Positions 35,081-47,693 of a DNA stretch of 64,000 nucleotides are shown here, piece after piece. Both the position numbers and the translations under genes were made by a program. Numbering within the stretch: the first letter of the stretch is position 1; each line of letters opens with the position of its first letter. The DNA is from Syncephalis fuscata (Eukaryota; Zoopagomycota; Zoopagomycetes; Zoopagales; Piptocephalidaceae). Below the pieces are notes generated by a model. The model saw only the letters and a list, made by a program, of their open reading frames with translations. It was not told where the DNA came from and did not search any database. The stretch is taken from positions 124,001-188,000 of the forward strand of contig JAHLTZ010000022.1 in NCBI GenBank assembly GCA_025786725.1. The letters are read 5' to 3'.

Positions 35081-37873
35081 ATGTTGAACACGCCCACTGT
35101 AGCCTGTTATCCAGCCGACTATACTCTCTATCCCGACGGCAAAGTACCATGGGAGGAAGAGGGCCGGTTAACAGCAGCGACGAAGGCCACCAGTCTAGCG
35201 CATGTTAGTAGTCCATTCAGTGATGTTAGCTCATCGATATCAGTTCATTATGGCGCGGCTGGTCCTTCGCCGCCATTGCCGGCAGCAGAACCGTCGTTAC
35301 CAGCAACGTCCCCAGTGTTTGTAAGGCTTAAACATCCAACGCCACAACTTATGGCGAAGACACTAAAGAACAACGCTGTCTCATTACCACCGCTCAGATT
35401 AAGGAATCGTACATCATTAAAAAAAACGACCCAAAAGCTATTCGTTGAAATCCAAAATCACAGTAAGTATTCATTAATTGGTTTGTTTATTTAACTAATT
35501 AAATTATTTAGAACGATCACAATCTGTACCACAAAACATTTTAATTGATGCCAATTTAGCTACCGAGCAAAAATTGCCATTATTAGAACGTCGTCGTAAA
35601 TTGCAGATAAAGGATACAATGGCAAAGTTTGATCCATCTAACGACAAATTGCCGCTAAATCGTTGCATTTTGCAAAACTCGCTGCCCAGAACAAGATCGC
35701 TAACGGTCACTACATCTGACTTGCCATCTATAGCATCTCCTTCAATATCATCCCTATTGGTTTCAGGACATGTACGTCCATTAGTGACACAGATCAAACA
35801 TATATTGGCTGCAGAAGAAGCCTATCTTAAACGACTTGAATTGTTACGTGATTCATATTGGAAGCCGCTTTGTTTAAGATATCCTATGCAGTCGAATACA
35901 AATGGGGCAACAACTAGCGCAGTTTGTTCGGTAGCTTGGTCGTCCACCTCCGATGAGGATGGCGAAGATGATGATGACGATGATGCTAGCAGTGATTTTA
36001 ATGCTGATGATGATAAATCTACAGAATTATCATCCGCGGCAATTATTGCAAAGAATACAGCTTTATTAAAGTTAGAATCGGCTCTACCAAGCATAGATAC
36101 ATTTACTGATATCCAGATTGATGATACGCCATCTATTGAAATTAATATTCAATCTACGGGAATGGCCAATACTACATCAACGGCTAATGCTCAATCATCG
36201 CCGATGGCATTTAATTCATCTTTTACAAAACCACGTACTTCTTCATTAGCTAGTACCGGTGATTCAAGCTGTATATCTTCTTTCGCAACCTCAACAGATA
36301 ATAACAAGCCAAGTGAAAAACCTGTTCGAGGCCATGGACGACGTGAATCTGTATGGATGCGTATTGCACGACTTCCTTCATGGAATCGACGTGATTCTGA
36401 ACCAATGCCAGCAATACCACTGACTACAGAACCAGCTGAAATAACTAGCACTCCAAGCAATACTTCATCTCTACTATCAACGCTATCGACAGCACTTTCA
36501 TCCCGTAGTACAAGATCTAAATCCTCTATCAGATCATCTGTTTCTTCTTTCATGTCTATCGCTTCTACCACCTCTTCTCGTGCACCTTCTATTGCCTCAA
36601 TTCATCTTCAACCAGCATTACCACAGGCTACAGCCGGTCGTCATTCTCGACGCACACCACGAGCTCCTGTTCGTTTGTGTGATGCCATTCGACCTTACAC
36701 GTCGATTGCACAGCTTCTTGACGTATTATTTGGTCAATTAACTGCATTTATTAAACTACAAACTGCACTAGTGGAAGCGTTGCATCAATTGGATCTGGAA
36801 ACGGTAACTCATCAAGATGTAGCCAGCTTGTTTCTGGAACACGGCGAAGAATTTGAAGTCTATGCTGACTATGCAGCTAACCATGCTGTTGCATTGGCCG
36901 CGTTGGAGAATTTGCGTCTAACTAATCCACGTTTCCGTCGTCATTTGCGCCATCTTCGACCAGATCCATTAGATGATGGATACGATGTTGACAAAGCAAC
37001 AATGGCTTCAGAAAGACAAAAGGTTGACTTTTGCTCCGATGAGCAAGCCAAGGAATCGATGGAGCTGACGAATATGCTTGGATTACCTCTCAAACGTATA
37101 TGGCACTATGTTTCAACATTTGAGTCATTAAAACGTCATGCAATTCAAGCAGTTCCATTAGGAGATCGTCAGCCCGCTTTGATTGCTATCCAGGAATTTT
37201 TGGACACTCTTGATTCGCTTGATTTACGTATGAATACGTATAAACGTCAAATTGAACGAGTTTGCCAAATTGCCCAACTACAACGCAAAATAAGACATCT
37301 TCCCACTCTGCTTTTAACTAATAAGCAGTTTATTTTACATGAAGGCAGCATTACATGGGCCAAAACGTGCACAAATAAGGATAGCAGCGATCAACAAAGT
37401 AACGATACTGAAAACGACACAGCACCCGTATACTGTTGGCTGTTACGTGATCGTATTCTTATTGGGCATCAACGCGCATCTGGTGCTTATACACATAAGG
37501 TAGATTTATACAAATACATTAATTAATAGCCATCTTACAATTAATCCAACTTTACTAGATGACCATTCGACTTTCCGAGTGTACCGTTTATGCTCCACCT
37601 ATCAATAGCAAATGGCAGGATGGTGGCGGTAGTGCCGCTAAGGGTGGATCTCTTTATGTTTCTACCGCTGATGAAAGTATTCGTCTCTACTTTGAAGAAC
37701 GTCGTATGTTTGAAAGATGGTGTGGACAGATTCGATTGGCATTAACCACGCTACCACGAGATGCACAAACTGCCACCGAGGTAGGAAGAATCATTAATGC
37801 AAACACGACTGAGCGATGGAATCCATCCCATGCTGGTTGTTACGTTCATGTTGATGTTTTTCCCGCTTTTTAA
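35081..37873 (+). CDS. Rho guanine nucleotide exchange factor 2 (split DH, PH)
   Basis: Exons 35081-35462, 35512-37499 and 37559-37873 give 894 residues. The DH domain starts near residue 220 (QIKHILAAEEAYLKRLELL) and breaks after WKPLCLRYP. It is interrupted by about 255 residues of acidic and Ser/Thr-rich sequence (GEDDDDDDASSD; long poly-Ser stretches). It resumes at LCDAIRPYTSIAQLLDVLFG and ends near KRQIERVCQIAQLQ. A PH domain follows: FILHEGSITWA, CWLLRDRILIG, then LYFEERRMFERWCGQIRLAL. It would activate a Rho-type GTPase. It is paralogous to the genes at 13649 and 38773, with which it shares layout but not the length of the DH insertion. Confidence 0.9.
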
Positions 37874-38772
37874 TGACAGACTTGACATTTAGTGCTTTAT
37901 TAACACTTTCAAATAATGTAGTTGTTTCTATATCAATACTCTTACCTTACTAATGAATAAGCAAAATTTAACCACCTACCATTTTATTAAGCATATTAAA
38001 TACAAACGTTTTACTACTCTATATCATTTTGTCTGTATGCACAATATGTAGTAAATTATCTTGTTTATAAATGTTTTAAGCTGGTTAAGCAACATTAATT
38101 ACTGTTGTTTTATTTGAAAATAATCATTGCCGATGATATTACTTTATGTGAACTGTATAACTAATTTAACATTGTTTTTGGATTGAGTTTTTTATTGATA
38201 TCAAATACTTGCCTATAAGCTAAAATCTAAAGTCTATTGTTTATTTATTAGAAATAAAATGGTGTAATTTAAAATAAATAGCCAAAGAAAGTTCATGAAT
38301 GTTGGTAAATAAAGTATAGTATACTTATCTATATACTTGATGTTTAAGTGGATCAAATTAAAGTTTACAAAAATTTAACTAACGATAAACAAATAAATTT
38401 TACTAATAAAGTATAATCAATAAAATATAGAGTGGACATATGCGTGCTAGATAATGAATCTACAATGATGAGTATTTGGTCACTGATGTCATTTACCATC
38501 CATCAACATGTTTAATAGATTAAATGTTATTAAATGTTAGTCATTTGATCACCAAATTACATTAAACTATTAATAGAAATACTTTATCGTGCTATACTAT
38601 TTAAATAACCTCTATACAAGATCTTTTAGAAAAACAATCATTTAAACTTTATCTGGTAGATATCAGATAGATACACAAAATGAAGAACATTTGAAAATAA
38701 TATATATTATATTTAAAACTTAAGTAGCAAAGATATGTAATAAACAGCCTAGATAATATAGTATAAACTAAT
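37874..38772. other. Convergent AT-rich spacer
   Basis: About 900 bp between the 3' ends of RhoGEF 2 and RhoGEF 3. Very AT-rich; nothing recognised. Confidence 0.5.
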
Positions 38773-39444
38773 TTACTGGTGGGATATTTCAGGTAGCTGG
38801 TCAACTTCGACATAGGCTATAGTTAAGAATTACATTGTATTAAACAATCAACGGATTAATATGTGTTAATGTATAGTTTTTCTATTTCTTTTGTAATACT
38901 TACCGTGATCACGACCAATTTGCCGCGAGAAAGTGCTTCGTAGTGCCTTTCGCCATGATGCAAATACATTTGCGTTTTTGGGATACAGCATGACACCACC
39001 ACGTCTATCAAACATATAGATGACATTACAATTAGCCATTGCCGGCTTGTTTCGGATTGACGACGACGGCGAAGACGATGATGAAACAGGCTTTTTGCAT
39101 CACCGGCCATACGAACACACACGGTTGCTTCTTTTAGGTGAATGGTGGTCATATACGTAAACTGATCCACGCCAAGCTTCGAGGCTAATACAATACGATC
39201 TCCAAGCAGCCATGCCGTGGTTAGTGTATGGTTGTCGAGTTGACCGCTGATATTAGCGTTATCGTAATGACTGGCCGAGAATTGGATAGCTGCCGCTGCT
39301 GCCTGCCGATTGCCGACAGCTGTGCAGGCAAACTCACCCTCTGCCGCCAGTTCTTGATCACGGGATAGGAAGGCTCTTGGCAGACCAACAATGCTTGCCT
39401 GTATAATGGCGAGTCGTTGGATTTCTTGAAGTTTATCGAATCTA

Positions 39445-39489
<45 letters not shown>

Positions 39490-40460
39490 ATTTATCGTTA
39501 GTACTTAAGCTCATACGTAGAATTATATTCGCCACTTACAATGGTGTCATCGCTTGATCCAATTCCTGCAATTGTTCAAGGCAGGAATTAATGGCATGCA
39601 AGTCGCGATCATTGCTGAGCATAACGCAGCGATTCATTAAATTTTCAAGGAAGCTGATGTAGTGCCAGATGCGTTCACGTGGTTTAATAAAAAACTCGGG
39701 TAAAACTATATCTCCCATTCGTTCCTAAGTTGTTTTTAGTTATCGAAATACAGTTTCTTTTAAATAAATTACCTGGAATGTAGGTAGGAATGTAGCATCC
39801 GTGTAGCGAAGCATTTCAAATGTAGCCAATGCACTGATATGTTTATCCATCAGTTCTACATGACCCTGTAGTTCTGGGATCTATTTTATAGAAATTGTAT
39901 TTTAAATAAATATTTTTATCAAAACTAAACGGTCTACTTACGTTCATGTAAAAAATCCATACGACTTGTCTGATTGACAATGCTTTCATATCACTAGGGC
40001 AATAATTAGTATTTTATATTTGGTAAAACACAAGCTAGTATGCTTACAGTGACTTAAGATCTGTTAGAAAATTGTCGTGCGTTCTCATTAAAGCAGGCGT
40101 AGTATAAAATAGGCTGCTGATTAATTGACGCTGCGACGAAGGACGTGCTCGCAAAGCAGGATCTGTTTGGGTTGAAAGATTCCATGGGAGATATCTTTTC
40201 CAAACCGGTTCGGCAATACGATCGTTAATATGCTTAAGTGAGCGAACAAAACTGGCCTCGTTTTCCACTAAATGGTGAATTTGTCCGTAAAGTGACTTAA
40301 GAGAAGATGTGGCGGCTGTTTTACTGTTAGCTTGCGCGTTTTTGTCTACTTTGTACATACAAACACCATCAAATGATGTGGATTCTTTGATAGAACTTGC
40401 GCAGGATCCATCGTCACTTCCGTGACCATCGCTCATGTAGCTCGTTGCTTGTTTGCTCAT
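38773..40460 (-). CDS. Rho guanine nucleotide exchange factor 3 (DH-PH), one frame break
   Basis: Exons 40048-40460, 39942-39993, 39773-39880, 39540-39724, 38904-39441 and 38773-38816. The DH domain starts at LYGQIHHLVENEASFVRSLKHI and continues through DNFLTDLKSLD, HISALATFEML, RERIWHYISFLENLMNR and KLQEIQRLA. The PH domain includes AWLLGDRIVLASK and ends in FASWRKALRSTF. The frame breaks in exon 5 at an A5 run (T5 on plus, 39092-39096): one more base would restore an open product of about 446 residues ending in a short last exon. This may be a homopolymer base-call error or a true mutation. A (TTA)n tract at 39445-39488 lies just upstream of the exon 5 acceptor. The start chosen is MSKQ at 40460; an earlier in-frame ATG lies at 40604. 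Confidence 0.82.
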
Positions 40461-42399
40461 GGTGATATTGTAATTGTTAGACGTGACTGCTATGCTAAAA
40501 TGGACGGTTGGTAGTATTCCTAATTTACACAGATACATCAGTAAACTAAAATCGAGTTTTGCAGCAACGTGATTATTACCTAGGTAGTTAATGCTGACCA
40601 GCAACAGTGAGAAAGGGCAGAAATGAATCGAACGACAAAAGAGAAGAGGTGGCTTGCAAATAGCTAAGCCGTGGTCTTAAGTTGGCACATGATGCAGATA
40701 TAAAGAGACATTAAGCACATGGGTATCTGAAACACAGCCTTGTCCCAAGTCTTTCAACACGACCCCGTTCTACTTATCTGGTTTGGTATTGTCTTGTAAA
40801 CAGGTATTGAAGGTCGTAATTTTCTTTCAAAGTAACATTTCATTTTTCTAACATGGTCGCGTCATTAGCCTCAATAAACGAACTCCGCAATTTACATTGT
40901 GTCCGCACCGTGAGCTTTGGTGTTTCATATCTCCGACGCTGGTTCATCTTAATAAGAAACTGGAATTAATGCGGGTACTTGTTGGGTAGTAAATAAGCAG
41001 TCCTTCATTCATTTTAAAGCCGTCTATTGAGATTAAGATATGTAATAGCTATTATAAATTGAACCTTTTTTGATAGTATCAAATGGTTTTAGCTATAAAA
41101 ATGTGTCCCTTCAACGTCAGTTTTACATTTTCTTTACTCCGCCATACTCAATGGTCGTTGAATAGCTGCTAAGCATTGCACTTATTACAAACTGTCTTAT
41201 TTATCTTTATTTTTGTTTTTATTTTTATTTATTTTCTGTTCATTTAACAACATGTTTGTGCAGCAATGCTGAATAAGTATATTTAAGTGCAAACGTATAT
41301 TGCATTAATGGAATACAACGGTTATTCATACATTCTTATTACCTGTAAGGTTAAGCACCCACGACGGTTTTAGCATACATTTGGGGTTAACCAATTGCAG
41401 CTGACACATGACTTGTATTTTATGATAACATAATGGAAGAAGAGGCCAAGGTCTGAATATTTCAAAGTCCTTATACATAACCTATGGGGTGTTTATAGTG
41501 CATTAATAGCACATTATCGGATCATTCAAACGCTAGTGGGGTGCTTAATACCAAATATACCAACTATTTTAAAGTAAAAAAAGAAAACGATAATATTATT
41601 CTAGCATTAAGCATTCAACATGAATTGAGGTGTTCTTCATAGTAATCGCCATAGAAATGTATATTGTGATTGGTAGAATCATAAAAATACCAATGCTGTG
41701 TGTGTAAACTTTATATAAAGATTTTAGTTACTTATAATTCAAGTAATACTAATATAATATAAAACATCTTAAATATTTTTTCAAATGCATTGATTGATAC
41801 ATGTAAATTATCAACGTACGATTATTTAATAATCAAGTGTAAAAGCTTACTATAATCACTTTTGAATTTATAACATAACTCCAAAATGTTACAGTCGAGT
41901 ATTAGCATAATTATGAAGCAAATAATTGATTATCACAGGCTTAATGGTTTTTTTACTATCAATAAACTAATGTTTCGCTTTTAAATTTTAAACCTTAAAA
42001 CCATTGTTTGGTTAAACTAAACCAGTACTTTGATATCAGTTGTTACAAGTATAATATATATATATACGCTTATATAGAAGTTATGCAATACAAATTGTAC
42101 ATGCTATTGCATATATCTGTGAATATAAGTGATCATCATTGTAATCTGCTACACTATTATATTGCTATTTAGTCGTTAACTTCTACTAATTTGATTCTAA
42201 AAAGGCGACGCATCCTAAATATTTTTTGCGCTTTATTAAATGTTATTTATAATACTTTCTGCTTCTTTGTGCTTCATTTCTACTAAGCGTTATTATTTAA
42301 TTGCATTAAACTCCGTTATATCTTTGATAAACAGTTCATTTTGACGTAATTATAGGAATTTGATTTTAGTTTATAAAGCTTTTTATAAAGCTAAGCCGA
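40461..42399. other. AT-rich intergenic region
   Basis: No gene is seen in about 1.9 kb. The left part is probably promoter of RhoGEF 3; the rest is AT-rich filler up to the start of the duplicated block. Confidence 0.5.
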
Positions 42400-43509
42400 T
42401 TAACCTTGAAATGCCAATTGTTTTTTATTGGTTTCTGCTTTGGCTTGTTCTTTGCTTAACTTGTCAGAAGTGGTTTCAGAAATGTAAACAGCACTTAGGC
42501 CTTAGATGATTATCGGCTGATGTACAATCCACAGCCACTATGCACTTGAAATTGCTGATATTTGGCTAGAGTTTTCTGTTGTATCTAGTTTAGTGTCTGA
42601 ATATTGTATTGCGTGTAATTTATTTGATGCAATCTAGTTTACAGTAGGAATGATAACGAAAATGACATGTTGGAATGTTCCATTGCTCAAAATGTTGTGA
42701 TACATTATGCTACAAACAGTACTTATTGTATAGTCGATTTCAGGTGATTTGGATTAGCCGCCATTTGAATGATGGTAGTTGCACAACATGTAGCATCATA
42801 TGCCTGAATGTGATGTATTTGTGATTTCAAAGCAGTGATTACCTCATAACAATGGGCATAGTGTCGAATGAAATGCATACATGTACCAATCAATACACTT
42901 TATAATTTAAGAAATTATAATTGGCTTGTGTATGGCAGTAAAACCTGTATAAAATACCATCTGATACATTAAGCTTGTTTTTGCGTCAATATTGTGTGCT
43001 ATTTTGTATGCATGCAGATATTGAAGACCGAGTAATTTGGTGGAAATGACAGCAAGAACATCATTACCGTTTTTACAAAACCAAACAATATATTTGTTTT
43101 CACCAAATAGTTAAATTGTGTAATAAAAAATACAGGGTAATGTAGATGTTTCTATTGCATATGTACTGCTTATTGGAATTGCCTTGTCATTTGTGTAAAT
43201 GTCGAGCAGATTAAATCAAGGCTGGGAAGCATGTTATCGCATTATGAATTTATTGGTACATGTGCGCCTTAAACCATTATTTGGATTGCTTTATTGGTTC
43301 ATATTACACATCAATGATATATCTCGTATACTGCAGCATGCTAGCATCTCAGCATTGCCGTAAGTATAAATAGCCTCCAAAATATACACAAGCAACTGCG
43401 ATATCATCGTCACACTCTACTCTTTGCTAAACACACGCTACTCCCCACTCTATACCAACCACACTCTACTATCTCTTTTATTTGTTTGTCTCAACAAATC
43501 AATATCACC
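42400..43509 (+). other. Upstream flank of array copy 3 (duplicated block)
   Basis: Homologous to about 990-2651 and, more closely near the gene, to the copy 2 flank. It has one 239-bp unit (about 42990-43200) and one minisatellite unit. Confidence 0.6.
43367..43375 (+). promoter_or_regulatory. TATA-like box
   Basis: TATAAATAG lies 135 nt before the copy 3 start codon. The matching sites are TTTAAATAG in copy 1 (2460-2468) and ACAAATAG in copy 2. The true transcription start is unknown. Confidence 0.4.
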
Positions 43510-43601
43510 ATGAAACTTTCCATTGCCGTTGTTTGCATCATTGTTGTGGCTTTGATAGCCGCTACAACCATGGTGGATGCTAATCCAGTCAGTTCGTCGT
43601 G

Positions 43602-46122
43602 GTATGTTACAATAACAATAAACATAATAGCATTTGTTTATTAACAATATTTTTAATTAATAATTATAATAGATCGTAAGTTATTGTATGTTAATTAATT
43701 ACCCACTAATTATATATCATGTAACGTGTGCATCAACAAATAAATATCAATAGCTGGTAGGTTGCATTACATATCACACCAATAAAACATATACTAATTA
43801 TGTATCATGTATTGTATCCATCAACAAATCAATATTAGGCAACTGTAAGTTGTATTGTATATTATTGGTTACTCACTAATTACATGCTATGCACCATGTG
43901 TATCAACAACTCAATACTAATAGGCGGTAAGCGATATTGTATATTAGTTGATTATAAATTAATTATATACCATGTATTGTGTATATCACAACTTAATGCC
44001 ATAGAGGGTAAGGTGTATTGCGTATTAATTAATTATGCGCTAATTATATATCATGTGCCGTGTATATCAACAAATCAATACTAATAGCATGTAAGCGCTA
44101 TTATATATTGACTGAGTATTGGCTAATTGTATATTATGTGCTGTGTGTATCAATAACTTGATATTAATAGGCGGTAAGTAGCATTGTATGTGCTGGCTTA
44201 TAAATTAATTGTGTCATGCATTGTGCATCAATAACTGCTGGAATAGTTAGTAAGTAACACTGCATATTCACTGATTATTCACTAATTATATATTATGTAC
44301 TGTGCGTGTATCAACAATTTAATATTAATAGCTAGTAAGCTGTGCTATATATTTATTAATTACTCTCTAATTATATCCATGTACTGTGTGTATTAACAAA
44401 CATTAATAGAATGTAAGTAGCATGGTATATTAATTGACTATACGTTAATAATAATAATTAATTATTGTACCGATTGCTTAATATTAATAGGCAGTAAGTA
44501 ATATTGTATATTAACTGGCTATACATTAACTGTGCTATTTACTGGTTGTACCAATTGTTTGATATTAATAGTAAGTTGTATTGTATATCACTTGGCTATA
44601 CATTAAATATGCTATTTACTAATTGTATCAATTATTTAATCTTAATAGGCGGTAAGTGGTATTGTATATTAACTGATTACTCACTAATTATATACTGTGT
44701 ATTATATGCATTGACTAATTAATATTAATAGGGTGTAGGTTGCATTATATATTAACTGACTAGCACTAATTACATGTTATGCATTATATGCATCAACAAC
44801 CTTATTAATAGGCAGTAAGCTGTGTTGCATATTAACTGACTATTCACTAATTATATAATATGTATTATGTTCATTAATAACTTAATAATACAGGACGTAA
44901 GTTGTATTGTATATTATTTTTATTTCTATTTTTGAAGAGCTTGTGAGCCACGCTGCACATAATTAAATAATTTGCGCTGCTTCCCACTATATTTGGGCTT
45001 TTCCAAACTTTTAACGGGTGGACTGCCACGTTTTTGCGCAAATCTGGTCCATATAGATTTCACACGGGGTCATCTTCTTTTAAATGGTGCTACACAGCAC
45101 TATTCCCTTGAATTTGATCCCAATTGTTTTTTTCCTCGACTACTCTAGCCAAGGTTTTGTTTTTGGACCTACTTATTGGGTTCTGGTTTGCAATTTGTTA
45201 ACTAGAGAAAACTGGAGGGGGGATTTTCCACTTAAGGATTGCTTCAAACTGAGGTTTAAACCCGAAGCCTTCAGCTTGGGAGACGCTGCCTTACCTACTG
45301 GACTAGCAACGTCCCCCCTTGTATTATATATTAGCTGACTATCCAACCAATTATCTGCTATGCATTGTATGCATCAAAATTAATATTAATAGATAGTAAG
45401 TGGTAGTGTATATTAGCTAATTATACATTAACTATACTATTTACTGATGGCATTAATTATTTAATGTTAATAGATGGTAAGTGGTAGTGCATATTAACTG
45501 GCTATACATTAATTATGTTATTTACTAATTGTACTGATTGTTTAATGTTAATAGGTGGTAAGTGGCAGTGCATATTAACTGACTATACATTAACTATACT
45601 ATTTATTGATGGTATTAGTTGTTTAATATTAATAGATAGCAAGTAATAGTGTATATCAATAGAGCATATACTAATTTTATATCATGTACTGTATTTATTA
45701 ACAATCAACATTAGAGTATTGTAAGTGGTATTATATATTAGCTGATTACTCACTAATTGCATGTTGTGCACTATGTGTGGCAATAACCTAATACTAATAG
45801 GCGGTATGAAACATTATGTATTAACTGAATATGCACTAATTATATACCATGTGTTGTGTATATCAAAAACTTAATATAATAGAAAGTAAGTTGTATTATA
45901 TGTTAGCTGACTATACACTAATTATATGTTATACACTGTATTCATCAACAACTTAATACTAATAGACAGTAAGTAATATTCTGTATTAACTAATTACTCA
46001 CTGATTATATCTATGTATTGTGCGCATCAACAATTTAATATTAACAGACGGTAAGTAGCATTATATATTGATGGCTCATATATTAATTATATGACACATA
46101 ATATTTTTATTTGTAAATACAG
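43602..46122 (+). repeat. Tandem intron array of copy 3
   Basis: About 25 intron-like units. Those up to about 44330 are nearly identical to copy 1, the rest to copy 2. One junction (about 44571) has lost four bases, which removes a microexon and fuses two introns. Confidence 0.9.
44916..45318 (-). mobile_element. tRNA-derived SINE, family A, in an intron of copy 3
   Basis: The tRNA-like head is at the 45318 end on the minus strand (TAGTCCAGTAGGTAAGG, then GGGTTTAAACC) and the A-rich tail at 44916. The flanks TTGTATTGTATATTA and TTGTATTATATATTA form the target-site duplication. It is nearly identical to the copy 2 element and sits in the same array position. Confidence 0.87.
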
Positions 46123-46127
46123 CATAG

Positions 46128-47693
46128 TCGATGGTTTCAAGACATCAGCATTGATAGTACAATTGAACCACTATTCCAATACACTTTAGGTATATATTCG
46201 GTGAAAAGCAAGACCATTTGACAACTACGCCGTCCAGCCCACCTATATATCAAGTTTTAGCCAATGCTCCGGTTTATCCAGTCTTTAACCAATAAAATCA
46301 TTATTTTATCAACGAGCTTGCATCTAGTTGTTTCTATTCAACTGTGCAAGCTTATAGTAATAAACTTATGGTTCCATCTTAATTATATACAATCAAATTG
46401 CTATATCTATAATCACGTTCTATTTACATCCAATAATTGACAACTATTAATCAAATAGTTAAATGAACAAAATGTCTATAATCGTATCGTCTAAGCTAAT
46501 AGGCATAGATTGGTATGGACAGTAGCAAAGCTATTATTATCATATAGCCAAATAATAGTATTCTGAAATTAGAATAAAGACGCTTTTCTAATAAAACATG
46601 ACAACAAAGCATAAAATATTATTAAACAAAATAAATAAGCAAATCAAATACATAAATAGTGATAGTGAGACTATACTGTATGCAATTGGCCAAGAGTAAT
46701 GAATGAAATAAATCAAAATCTATTAAAAATACAGCTAGCAGTAAACTTTTAAGTTTTGTTAATATAGTTTTTACAATTTACAATATCAATGATATAGATG
46801 GGCACAAGTATCTGTATACATGATAGATATGTACAGTCCAATAATAACGATAAATAAAAATTTAATAGCCAATGACACTCACCACTCAATTTCATCTTCA
46901 ATAACACGAATATTTAGTTTAAATATGTGGTTATTATAGCTATTTAACCGCCAAATCACATTAAACAACCAATAGCATGCTTAATATTGGCAAAAGGTTA
47001 TTTTTATTTAGTTAATAAAATATCATAAGATTTAATACAAATCAAGTGGCTTAAATGATCCGCCACAATACCCTTTTAAGCTTCTTTCGCCATGTTCCAT
47101 GACTTTTTTAAATTAGAACATTGGAGCGACTACTACACCATTTAAGAATGAATGTTACAGGTAGATTGTTTTAGTTTATCAATGACAAATGCCATATTGA
47201 CGATTTTATTTTGCACATCTTCACTCTTGCTTGATACACCAACCAATTAATTTAAGTTGATCAAAGCAATAATGCTTTCATGTAATTCGGAATTGTTTAA
47301 TTGCTAAATCTAATATCTGAAATGCTCTAAATAAGCCAGTCTAATTTTATTCGTTGGTTAAATTTAAATTTAAAAAATATTTATTAATTAAATAATTTCT
47401 GTTTGCATTACACTTTATTTATTTTGATAGCTATTTTATTAGTAGTTTGTATTTGTTTAATAAAAACGGCTGTTTCAACATTATTAATGCTAATTTTTAC
47501 ATAGCATGCTCTTGTATTGTATTTTTTGAGTTGCATTTGCCACCAATATATTGTTAAAGGTCTTTTAACAAATAAAACACAATAGTTAATGCTGTTGATA
47601 TAGCTACAATTAACTAAATTACATAAATAAACAAAGTTTTAAATTGAATTCGTTGCATTTATTGTAATTAAGTTTTTTTATAATTGTTGCAGA
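46128..47693. other. 3' flank of array copy 3 and AT-rich intergenic DNA
   Basis: 46128 to about 46468 is the conserved 3' flank shared with the other copies. The remaining 1.2 kb is AT-rich without a recognisable gene, ending in an acceptor-like TTGTTGCAG just before the transposon relic. Confidence 0.5.

Larger units (their letters stand above)
43510..46127 (+). pseudogene. Microexon peptide gene copy 3, mosaic and frameshifted
   Basis: Exon 1 (43510-43601) matches copy 2 over the signal peptide but lacks two bases near 43590. This removes the LVRR end, changes the phase and makes TGA at the first splice junction. The array then follows copy 1 for eight microexons (43673, 43753, 43839 of 6 nt, 43924, 44005, 44088, 44171, 44247). 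It follows copy 2 for sixteen more (44332, 44410, 44491, 44649, 44732, 44812, 44894, 45393, 45474, 45555, 45636, 45715 of 6 nt, 45801, 45883, 45966, 46048). The last exon starts at 46123 with TAG at 46125-46127. Four copy 2 microexons plus one (TGA) are absent, including one needed for a cysteine. The donor after 45636 is GCAAGT. It is probably inactive unless the 2-nt loss is an assembly error or another donor is used. Confidence 0.65.

Noticed and set aside
36191-36571. 126-codon frame opposite RhoGEF 2
   Set aside because: Antisense shadow of the Ser-rich DH insertion.
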